Shown piece by piece: positions 52,476 through 59,792 of a stretch of DNA of 64,000 nt (position 1 is the first letter of the stretch; every line of letters begins with the position of its first letter). The notes under the pieces are model-generated. The model made no database searches and was not told the origin of the DNA. It saw nothing but the letters and a program-made list of their open reading frames with translations. Made by a program: the position numbers and the translations under genes. This DNA comes from Thiotrichales bacterium. GTDB taxonomy: Bacteria; Pseudomonadota; Gammaproteobacteria; Thiomicrospirales; Thiomicrospiraceae. The DNA is taken from assembly GCA_016938655.1 (NCBI GenBank), contig JAFGUG010000011.1:124001-188000 (forward strand). The letters run 5' to 3'.

Positions 52476-53658
52476 AGCGACAACCGATATTCAACCCTTA
52501 GCAACCGATTTTATTGCGTTAGTGCAACAGCACTACCAAACCACGGACTTTATCCCTCTGCACGCTCCGTGCATTGGTCAGCCCGAAAAACTCAAGCTCA
52601 ACGCCTGCATTGACTCCACCTTTGTCTCTTCGGTCGGGCAGTTCGTTACCGACTTTGAACAGCAATTTATCGATTATACCCAAGCTAGGCATGCGGTTGC
52701 CGTGGTTAATGGCACCATGGGGTTGTTTTTAGCGCTTAAAACGGTGGGGGTCGAATCTAATGATTTGGTCATCACGCAATCACTGACCTTTGTTGCCACG
52801 CCCAACGCCATTAAAATGTTAAATGCTGACCCGCTGTTTCTGGACGTGGATAAAAGCAGCTATGGTCTGTCTGCCGATTGTTTACAAACGTTTTTAAATG
52901 AACGCACTCATCAACAAAACGGGCAGTGTGTGCACACCGAAACTGGACGCAGAGTGTCTGCTTGTGTACCGATGCATACCTTAGGGTTCTCGGTAGAGAT
53001 TGAACGCATTGTGAAACTTTGCAAACAGCACAACCTAAAGTTAGTCGAAGATGCCGCAGAGAGTTTAGGGTCATTTTATCAAGGGAAACACACCGGAACC
53101 TTTGGCGATATTGGTGTGTTTAGTTTTAACGGCAATAAAATCATCACCACCGGCGGCGGTGGCATGTTGGTGACCAATAATACGGAATACGCCGAGCGTG
53201 CAAAACATTTAAGTACCACCGCAAAAGTCCCGCACGCGTGGTTATTTGAGCACGATGAAATTGCCTACAACTTACGTATGCCCAACTTAAACGCCGCATT
53301 AGGTGTGGCGCAGTTTGAACAGTTAGAGGTGTTTTTAACCGAGAAAAAAGCCCTAGCAACTTGCTATACGCAGTTTGTGGAACACAATCAAAATGCAAAG
53401 TCAGCAGGCCTGCTGATTTTGCAAAACGTACACCATGGCGATGCAAACTTTTGGCTAAATGGCTTTATTTTTGATCACCAAACGCAACGCGATGCCTTTT
53501 TAGCACAAACCAATCAAGCGGGGATTCAAACCCGTCCTTTGTGGACACCTATGCACCAACTGGCTATTTACCAAGACGCAATTCGTACCGAGTTACCCCA
53601 TACCGAATGGCTCGCAGAGCGCATTGTCAACATTCCCAGTGGCGTAAAATGCCACTGA
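52468..53658 (+). CDS. legC: LegC-type PLP aminotransferase
   Basis: A 396-residue DegT/DnrJ/EryC1-type aminotransferase that transaminates the 4-keto sugar. The PLP-binding lysine is in VFSFNGNKIITTGGGGMLV. An internal aldimine-family helix LVEDAAESLGSFYQGKHTG precedes it. It overlaps legB by 8 bases and legH by 10 bases. An exact AGCAGGCCTGCT (53403-53414), with partial symmetry well beyond the core, encodes KSAGLLIL in the C-terminal domain. Confidence 0.9.
   Translation: MSKATTDIQPLATDFIALVQQHYQTTDFIPLHAPCIGQPEKLKLNACIDSTFVSSVGQFVTDFEQQFIDYTQARHAVAVVNGTMGLFLALKTVGVESNDLVITQSLTFVATPNAIKMLNADPLFLDVDKSSYGLSADCLQTFLNERTHQQNGQCVHTETGRRVSACVPMHTLGFSVEIERIVKLCKQHNLKLVEDAAESLGSFYQGKHTGTFGDIGVFSFNGNKIITTGGGGMLVTNNTEYAERAKHLSTTAKVPHAWLFEHDEIAYNLRMPNLNAALGVAQFEQLEVFLTEKKALATCYTQFVEHNQNAKSAGLLILQNVHHGDANFWLNGFIFDHQTQRDAFLAQTNQAGIQTRPLWTPMHQLAIYQDAIRTELPHTEWLAERIVNIPSGVKCH
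53403..53414. repeat. AGCAGGCCTGCT palindrome inside legC
   Basis: An exact copy with further imperfect symmetry on both sides (TGCAAAGTC on the left, GATTTTGCA on the right). It is read as Ser-Ala-Gly-Leu-Leu. Confidence 0.95.
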
Positions 53659-54326
53659 CGGTTTTGGCTAAAACGCCTCTCTTACTCATAGGCGGTGGTG
53701 GTCATTGCGCCGCAGTTATTGACGTGATTGAAAGCACAGGCATTTATGACATTGTGGGTATTGTCGAAGCCCCCGGTGTTACTCAAACTGAATTTATGGG
53801 CATTTCGGTTGTGGGTACGGATGACCATTTAGAAGCCTTAATTAAAAAAACACCGCATTGCGTGATTACCGTTGGCCAATTAAAAAATGCGCAACTACGC
53901 AAAAACTTATTTAACAAAGTCTTAGCGTTTGGCGGCCAACTGCCGGTGATTATTTCACCGTTAGCACGGGTTGCCAGTCAAACGGAAATCGGTGCGGGTA
54001 CCGTAGTGATGCACTTTGCGCTGGTGAACAGTTTGGCGACCATTGGTGAAAATTGCATTATTAACAGTTACGCATCAGTGGAGCACGGTTCAAGCTTAGG
54101 TTCTCACAGTCACTTATCGACCCGTGCCACGTTAAATGGCGATTGTCACATTGGTCACAGTACGTTTATTGGTTCAGGTGCGACGGTACTTCAAGGCCTC
54201 TCGGTTGCCCCTGAAAGTCTTATTGGTGCCGGCGCGTTGGTCACGAAAGCAATTTTGCAAAAGGGCACGTATTTAGGTTCGCCTGCGCGTTTAAGTATTC
54301 AAAATCCTAAGGATTCTGCGTGTTAA
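53649..54326 (+). CDS. legH: LegH/NeuD-type acetyltransferase (left-handed beta helix)
   Basis: A 225-residue sugar N-acetyltransferase of the PglD/NeuD type. The N-terminal Rossmann-like part starts PLLLIGGGGHCAAVIDVIES; the C-terminal part is a hexapeptide-repeat beta helix (GAGTVVMHFALVNSLATIGE, HLSTRATLNGDCHIGHSTFI) with a catalytic-type His in NSYASVEHGSSLG. It would acetylate the 4-amino sugar made by LegC. ATG 53649 is chosen because the family begins there; the frame upstream runs through legC. It overlaps both neighbours. Confidence 0.88.
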   Translation: MPLTVLAKTPLLLIGGGGHCAAVIDVIESTGIYDIVGIVEAPGVTQTEFMGISVVGTDDHLEALIKKTPHCVITVGQLKNAQLRKNLFNKVLAFGGQLPVIISPLARVASQTEIGAGTVVMHFALVNSLATIGENCIINSYASVEHGSSLGSHSHLSTRATLNGDCHIGHSTFIGSGATVLQGLSVAPESLIGAGALVTKAILQKGTYLGSPARLSIQNPKDSAC

Positions 54327-55534
54327 CTTCGCAACAGAAAGTCACGTTTGCCACGACGCCTGATTTTGAATTAGGGTTTGAACACGGTTCTCGTCAAACC
54401 GATTACTTTATCTCTCTTCCCGAAAATAAAGCGCAAAGCCAACTACAAGGCTTGGTGGTTTACATTCCGGGTTTTGGTGATGATGCAGGGGACTATCGAC
54501 ATGTATTTTGTAAAAAGGTTGCCGAACAGTTTGGCTTAGCGGCGCTTACGGTTGATTACCACTGTTTTTACAGCCGTCCTAAAAATCCAGAATCCACTGT
54601 TTATGAGCCTGAAGACATTGCCTTAATAGAGAAACTGTTTTTAACCTTTAAACTGCCGTTTTCTGGAAATACAGTGGAGGAGGGCTTGGATTTTTTAAAT
54701 GCCTATTTGGTCAAAAGCAAGCAAGCTGCACAGATTACTGCAACACTGTTACCGGGTAAAAATGAGTACCAAAACGGCGGCGTAATGCAGGCATTGGACA
54801 TTATTAATGCGGTCGGTCACGCCTTACAGACTCAGAATATTTCTGCGGATAATGTCATTTTGGTCGGCTCTTCTTATGGCGGTTACATCGCTAATTTAGC
54901 CAGTAAGTTTGCGCCCAAAACGTTTCGTGCGGTGTTTGATAACTCTTCGTGGGCGAATCCGCATTTTGGCTACATTGTGGGCAGAGAAAAAGGCTTTGCG
55001 GAGTTTACGAGTTGTCGTCACAGTCATATTCAAACCAACTTTTACCTGCGCAGTGCCTGGACCTTAAAAAAAGGCTTGCCCAATACCTTTGATGGCAAAC
55101 GTTTTCATGTGCGTGCATTTTCGCAAGCACAAATTGCACAGTTTGCGGCGTATCAACCTGACACCTATTATTACTTTATTCATGCCGAGAACGATAAGGT
55201 TGCCATAACCGAGGATAAAGTGCAGATGGCTAGGCAGATGATTGCGCATAATTTACCCGTGCAAATGGAAGTGATCGAGGCGGCGGATGTGGATGGCCGT
55301 TATATTAAAACCATTGGTCACGGTATGGATTTATCGATGTTGACCTTTTTTGAACGCGCTTATACACACATTCAAACCCATCAAGTTAGTTTAGAAAATG
55401 ATTTCACCCAGCAATCCGTGGTGCGGTACGACTCGGCGGAGTGCCGCTATCAATTCGATTTTTCAAGCTTGCCCGTTAAAGGGCAAGTGATTTGTTTTAA
55501 CATGACGAACCCTACGGAACAGTTACAAGCATGA
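54320..55534 (+). CDS. DUF2920-like alpha/beta hydrolase
   Basis: A 404-residue protein of unknown function with an alpha/beta hydrolase core. A G-F-G-D loop follows VVYIPGFGDDAGDYRHVF, then the conserved TVDYHCFYSRP. The nucleophile elbow GSSYGGYIANLAS comes after it, a candidate acid in HAENDKVAIT, and a candidate His in IGHGMDLS. The opening segment and the DYHC feature recall DUF2920, a family best known from the flagellar glycosylation loci of Campylobacter. It starts at GTG 54320 overlapping legH and overlaps legI, so it belongs to the pathway operon. It could add or remove an acyl group on the nonulosonate; that is inference. Confidence 0.65.
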   Translation: MLTSQQKVTFATTPDFELGFEHGSRQTDYFISLPENKAQSQLQGLVVYIPGFGDDAGDYRHVFCKKVAEQFGLAALTVDYHCFYSRPKNPESTVYEPEDIALIEKLFLTFKLPFSGNTVEEGLDFLNAYLVKSKQAAQITATLLPGKNEYQNGGVMQALDIINAVGHALQTQNISADNVILVGSSYGGYIANLASKFAPKTFRAVFDNSSWANPHFGYIVGREKGFAEFTSCRHSHIQTNFYLRSAWTLKKGLPNTFDGKRFHVRAFSQAQIAQFAAYQPDTYYYFIHAENDKVAITEDKVQMARQMIAHNLPVQMEVIEAADVDGRYIKTIGHGMDLSMLTFFERAYTHIQTHQVSLENDFTQQSVVRYDSAECRYQFDFSSLPVKGQVICFNMTNPTEQLQA

Positions 55535-56532
55535 GTGTCTTTATTATTGCCGAAGCCGGCGTGAATCATAATGGTTCATTAACCATGGCCAAACAACTGG
55601 TGGATGCGGCAAAGGAAGCGGGAGCCGATGCGGTGAAGTTTCAGACCTTTAAAGCGGCAAATTTAGTCACCAAAGAAGCCGAACAGGCTAGCTACCAAAC
55701 GGAAAATACTGGCGTTAAAGAGAGCCAGTTTGATATGCTCAAACGACTTGAACTGGACGAAGCCGCACACTTGGAGTTAGTGGACTACTGCAAACAAAAA
55801 CAGATCGAATTTATGTCGACCGCGTTTGACGATGACAGCATTCAATTACTGCACTCACTGGGCATGCAACGTTGGAAAATCCCATCAGGTGAGCTGCTGT
55901 CGATTCCGTATTTACGAAAAATCGCCGCCTTTAACCAACAAACGATTTTATCGACTGGTATGGGCAACCTAAGCGAAGTGGGGTTGGCGATTCAAACCTT
56001 ATTAGAAGCGGGCTTAGAAAAATCCAATTTAATTGTATTACACGCCAATACCGCTTATCCAACACCGTATGCCGATGTGAACTTACGCGCGATGCAAACC
56101 TTAGCAGGCGAGTTTCAAGTGTCAACAGGCCTGTCCGACCACTCGTTAGGCATCGAAGTGCCCATCGCCGCAGTGGCATTAGGCGCGAGCGTGATTGAGA
56201 AGCATTTTACCCTCGATAAAACCTTACCAGGCCCCGACCACAAAGCCAGTTTAGAACCTCATGAACTTAACGCCATGGTGCAAGCGATTCGTCACATTGA
56301 AGTGGCACTAGGCAGCGGACAGAAAGTGGCGTCTGCCTCAGAGTCGGCAAATAAATCGGTTGCCAGAAAACGCATCGTTGCACTACAACCGATTCAAAAA
56401 GGTCAGGTTTTTACCGAACAAAACCTCACCTTAAAACGCAGTGCTAGTGGCCTGTATGCAGAGCGTTGGGACAGTGCTATAGGCCAAACTGCCTGTCAAG
56501 ATTTTGCAACCGGTGAAGGCATCATTTTATGA
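55531..56532 (+). CDS. legI: Legionaminic acid synthase (NeuB family)
   Basis: A 333-residue sialic-acid-synthase-type enzyme that condenses phosphoenolpyruvate with a 6-carbon amino sugar to give a nine-carbon nonulosonic acid. The TIM barrel begins FIIAEAGVNHNGSLTMAKQL; the active-site pieces KFQTFKAANLVT, KIPSGELLSIP and STGMGNLSEV are present. The C-terminal antifreeze-like SAF domain (RIVALQPIQKGQVFTEQNLT) closes the fold. It overlaps both neighbouring genes (ATGA junctions). The neighbouring dehydratase, aminotransferase and acetyltransferase make legionaminic rather than sialic acid the likely product. Confidence 0.92.
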   Translation: MSVFIIAEAGVNHNGSLTMAKQLVDAAKEAGADAVKFQTFKAANLVTKEAEQASYQTENTGVKESQFDMLKRLELDEAAHLELVDYCKQKQIEFMSTAFDDDSIQLLHSLGMQRWKIPSGELLSIPYLRKIAAFNQQTILSTGMGNLSEVGLAIQTLLEAGLEKSNLIVLHANTAYPTPYADVNLRAMQTLAGEFQVSTGLSDHSLGIEVPIAAVALGASVIEKHFTLDKTLPGPDHKASLEPHELNAMVQAIRHIEVALGSGQKVASASESANKSVARKRIVALQPIQKGQVFTEQNLTLKRSASGLYAERWDSAIGQTACQDFATGEGIIL

Positions 56533-57731
56533 ACGTTTTGAATCGGTTGAATCATAAGTACAACAAACATCGAAAAATTTGTGTCGTTACCGGCACCCGT
56601 GCTGAATACGGTTTACTTACCAATGTGATGAAAGAAATTCAAAACCATCCGGCATTGCAGCTGCAAGTGGTCGCCTGTGCCGCGCACCTCTCTGAAAAGC
56701 ATGGTATGACGGTCAACCAGATTATTACCGATGGGTTTAGTGTGGATGCGCGTATTGAGATGTTAGATGAAAATGCGGACTCTCGATTATCGGTTGCAAA
56801 AGCAGTGGCCAAAGGTGTGAGTGGATTTGCCGATGTCTTTGAGAGGTTACAACCGGACTGTGTTTTAGTGTTAGGCGACCGTTACGAGATATTGGCAGCG
56901 GCTGAAACAGCTTTGCTGCTTAACATTCCACTTGCACACATTCATGGTGGCGAAGTCACCGAAGGCGCGGTTGATGAAGCGATTCGCCATGCCATTACCA
57001 AAATGGCGAGCCTGCATTTTACCGCCGCGGAGGCTTATCAGAACCGGGTGATTCAAATGGGGGAACAGCCCGATTGTGTGTTTAATGTCGGCGCCCCGGG
57101 ATTGGATGTGATTCAAACCATGCCCATGCTTTCACAAACCGAACTTGAACAAACCCTTAATTTAAAACTTAACAGGCCTGTCTGTTTGGTTACCTATCAC
57201 CCTGTAACTTGGTCAAACGGATTGGGTTTAAGTGCATTAAACGCTTTGTTTGCCGCTTTAGATAACCTGCAAGATGCCACGGTTATATGGACAGGCGCCA
57301 ATGCCGATGAACAAGGGCAGCAAATTAACACCGCCGTTCAAGCTTGGATGCAAACCTCTACTTTAAGCACTAAGTTTGTTACCTCACTGGGGTCACAACG
57401 CTATTTAAGTCTGATGGCTTTGGCCGATATCGTAATAGGTAACTCATCGAGTGGCATTATTGAAGCCCCTGCGATGGGGGTGCCTACGGTGAATATTGGC
57501 ACGCGTCAGCAAGGACGATTACGTTCGCCTTCAGTGATTGATTGTGAAGAGAGTCAACGGGCAATAGAAGCGGCATTAAAGCAGGCTTTATCAGCCAAAT
57601 TTAAACAGTTGGCACAACAAAAGCTTAGTGTATATGGTCATGGCCAAACTGCCCAACTCATTGCCGAAAAATTGGCTACGTTTCCGTTTGAATCGCGCAC
57701 GGGTAAAGTTTTTTACGACTTAACTAGATAA
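56529..57731 (+). CDS. legG: LegG/NeuC-type hydrolysing 2-epimerase
   Basis: A 400-residue enzyme that removes the nucleotide and epimerises C2 of the diacetamido sugar, giving the substrate of LegI. It shows the NeuC/WecB-type features VVTGTRAEYGLLTNVM, LVLGDRYEILAAAETALLL, HIHGGEVTEGAVDEAIRHAI and GNSSSGIIEAPAMGVPTVNI. It is the last gene of the overlapping legB-to-legG run. 85 bases separate it from the next gene. Confidence 0.92.
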   Translation: MNVLNRLNHKYNKHRKICVVTGTRAEYGLLTNVMKEIQNHPALQLQVVACAAHLSEKHGMTVNQIITDGFSVDARIEMLDENADSRLSVAKAVAKGVSGFADVFERLQPDCVLVLGDRYEILAAAETALLLNIPLAHIHGGEVTEGAVDEAIRHAITKMASLHFTAAEAYQNRVIQMGEQPDCVFNVGAPGLDVIQTMPMLSQTELEQTLNLKLNRPVCLVTYHPVTWSNGLGLSALNALFAALDNLQDATVIWTGANADEQGQQINTAVQAWMQTSTLSTKFVTSLGSQRYLSLMALADIVIGNSSSGIIEAPAMGVPTVNIGTRQQGRLRSPSVIDCEESQRAIEAALKQALSAKFKQLAQQKLSVYGHGQTAQLIAEKLATFPFESRTGKVFYDLTR

Positions 57732-57816
57732 ACCTATAAATTAACAGCGTGAATGCAACCAGCTAAAGAGCAGGGGATGTCACGCTTAACAGACTTTAAA
57801 TCCCAAGGAGTAGAGC

Positions 57817-58887
57817 ATGGATCTTTTCGATTGGCATCGCATTTCTGTCAATGAGCAGGCCTCCATCCGTCAGGCTTTAACCGTATTAGATAGAGAAGCC
57901 TTGCAAATTGTATTGGTGGTGGGAGATGCTTCTCGATTATTGGGCACCTTAACGGATGGGGATGTACGCCGAGCGTTATTACGTGGCGAAGGGCTCGATG
58001 GCCCAGTCACCGCCGCCATGAACACCAAACCGTTAGTGGGCTTAAGCCTTCAAAGTGAAACCGCTTGGAAAAGAGCCATGGTCGAACACTCAATTCGACA
58101 CCTACCAATTGTTGATTCTGACAATGGAATTGTAGGGCTTTTTTACGATAAAAAAGAGGTGAAAAAACGTTTAAACCCCGTGGTTCTTATGTTGGGCGGG
58201 TTAGGCACACGACTGCGTCCGTTAACTGAAACCATTCCAAAACCCATGTTAATGGTGGGCAATAAACCGATTTTAGAGACCATCGTGACCCACATTGCCG
58301 AACAGGGGTTTGTAAACTTTTACTTCTGTATTAACTACTTAGGTGAACAAATTCGCAGCTATTTTGGTGATGGCAGTCAGTGGGGCATACACATTGAGTA
58401 TATTGAAGAGAATGAACGAATGGGCACCGCTGGCGCCTTAAGTTTGTTGCCTGAAAAGCCCACCATGCCCTTTGTAGTGATGAATGGAGACCTGCTCACT
58501 AAAGTGGATTTAACCGCATTAATTGATTTTCATATTGAACACCAAAACATCACGACTGCGTGCGTTCGAGAATACGCTCAGCAAGTGCCTTACGGCGTGG
58601 TGGAGGTCGAGGGGCACCAGGTTACTCAACTGGTTGAAAAACCGGTCTATCGTTATTTTGTGAATGCAGGCATTTATGCCTTATCTCCCGAAGCGATGGA
58701 TAAAATACCCGAAGCGGCGTTTTACGATATGCCTACCCTGATTGAGGAGGTGTTAGTCGAGAAAGGCAATGTGGGTGGTTTTCCGATTACCGAATACTGG
58801 ATGGACATCGGCCAAATGCCCGATTACGAACAAGCGCAAGCAGACTACGAAGTGCATTTTCAGAAACGCTCAAAAAAATTGTCATGA
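57817..58887 (+). CDS. ptmE: CBS-domain nucleotidyltransferase (PtmE-like)
   Basis: A 356-residue protein with a pair of CBS domains (residues about 1-120, TLTDGDVRRALLRGEG and HLPIVDSDNGIVGLF) and a sugar-nucleotidyl transferase domain (VVLMLGGLGTRLRPLTETIP followed by KPMLMVGNKPILETI, with MNGDLLTKVD). This architecture is that of Campylobacter PtmE, which makes the GDP-amino-sugar that feeds legionaminic acid synthesis. It starts after AAGGAG. The CBS pair suggests control by an adenine nucleotide. Confidence 0.82.
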   Translation: MDLFDWHRISVNEQASIRQALTVLDREALQIVLVVGDASRLLGTLTDGDVRRALLRGEGLDGPVTAAMNTKPLVGLSLQSETAWKRAMVEHSIRHLPIVDSDNGIVGLFYDKKEVKKRLNPVVLMLGGLGTRLRPLTETIPKPMLMVGNKPILETIVTHIAEQGFVNFYFCINYLGEQIRSYFGDGSQWGIHIEYIEENERMGTAGALSLLPEKPTMPFVVMNGDLLTKVDLTALIDFHIEHQNITTACVREYAQQVPYGVVEVEGHQVTQLVEKPVYRYFVNAGIYALSPEAMDKIPEAAFYDMPTLIEEVLVEKGNVGGFPITEYWMDIGQMPDYEQAQADYEVHFQKRSKKLS

Positions 58888-58960
58888 CTGCGCATAAGCC
58901 ATCCAAAAAACCTATTTAAAAATCAAACTTCCCTCTCAGGGTAAAAAGGCCTGTTTAACT

Positions 58961-59677
58961 ATGAGTAAGCTTCAAGCAAAAAAGGTATTAGGATTAATTC
59001 CCGCTCGCGGAGGGTCAAAAGGTATTCCCAAGAAAAATCTGTTCCCCATTATGGCCAAACCATTGGCACAGTACACCTTTGAAGCTGCAAAAGAGTGCGC
59101 TGCATTACATCATGTGATGATCTCTTCTGAAGACGAAGAAATTCTGCATTTTGCACAACTGCATGGCATTGATACGCGTTACCGTCGCCCACGTGAATTA
59201 GGCAGTGACTTCTCTAAAACGGCTGATGTAGTTGAGGACGTTCTGAACTGGTTAGAAAAAGTGGGTGAATACCCAGATGTTTTGGTGTTGTTACAACCAA
59301 CCTCGCCGTTACGTTCTGCAGACGATATTGAGCATGCCATTAATAAATTTATTGAACTAGAAGCCGACTCGATGGTGAGTGTTCATAAGATGACTGAGCA
59401 CCCCTATAAAAGCATGTACAGAGATGAAGAGGGGGATTGGCGCTATCTGGCTAAACCTTCCGAAAAAGCCCATCGTCGTCAAGACTATGACGACAACTAC
59501 TTTACCGTCAATGGCGCTTTGTATTTGGTGAAGCCCGACTGGTTTAGAAAGCATAAAACCTTTGTGATTGAGGGCGAAACCGAGCTGTTTGAGATGAGCC
59601 CGATTGCCGGAATGGATGTTGACGAACTCGTGGATGTGTTTAAAGTAGAAGCCTATTTGAAAATGCTTTCAAATTAA
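58961..59677 (+). CDS. legF: CMP-legionaminic acid synthetase (PtmB/LegF type)
   Basis: A 238-residue CMP-nonulosonate synthetase that activates the sugar with CTP. The start VLGLIPARGGSKGIPKKNLF is the cytidylyltransferase signature; PDVLVLLQPTSPLRSADDIE and NGALYLVKPDWFRKHK follow, with GMDVDELVDVF near the C terminus. It is the final pathway step before glycosyl transfer. It lies 73 bases after the PtmE-like gene; the maf gene follows after 115 bases that contain an iterated palindrome. Confidence 0.9.
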   Translation: MSKLQAKKVLGLIPARGGSKGIPKKNLFPIMAKPLAQYTFEAAKECAALHHVMISSEDEEILHFAQLHGIDTRYRRPRELGSDFSKTADVVEDVLNWLEKVGEYPDVLVLLQPTSPLRSADDIEHAINKFIELEADSMVSVHKMTEHPYKSMYRDEEGDWRYLAKPSEKAHRRQDYDDNYFTVNGALYLVKPDWFRKHKTFVIEGETELFEMSPIAGMDVDELVDVFKVEAYLKMLSN

Positions 59678-59719
59678 GGATCTTAAATTAAGCTTCTCTT
59701 AGGAAAACGATTAAAACTT

Positions 59720-59731
59720 AGCAGGCCTGCT
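59720..59731. repeat. AGCAGGCCTGCT palindrome upstream of maf
   Basis: An exact intergenic copy in TTAGCAGGCCTGCTTAA context, 62 bases before the maf start codon. Confidence 0.95.
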
Positions 59732-59792
59732 TAATTTGAGATTGCCCAAACACTGCCTGCTCTAATTAACCTGCAAAAGGATTACCCAACCC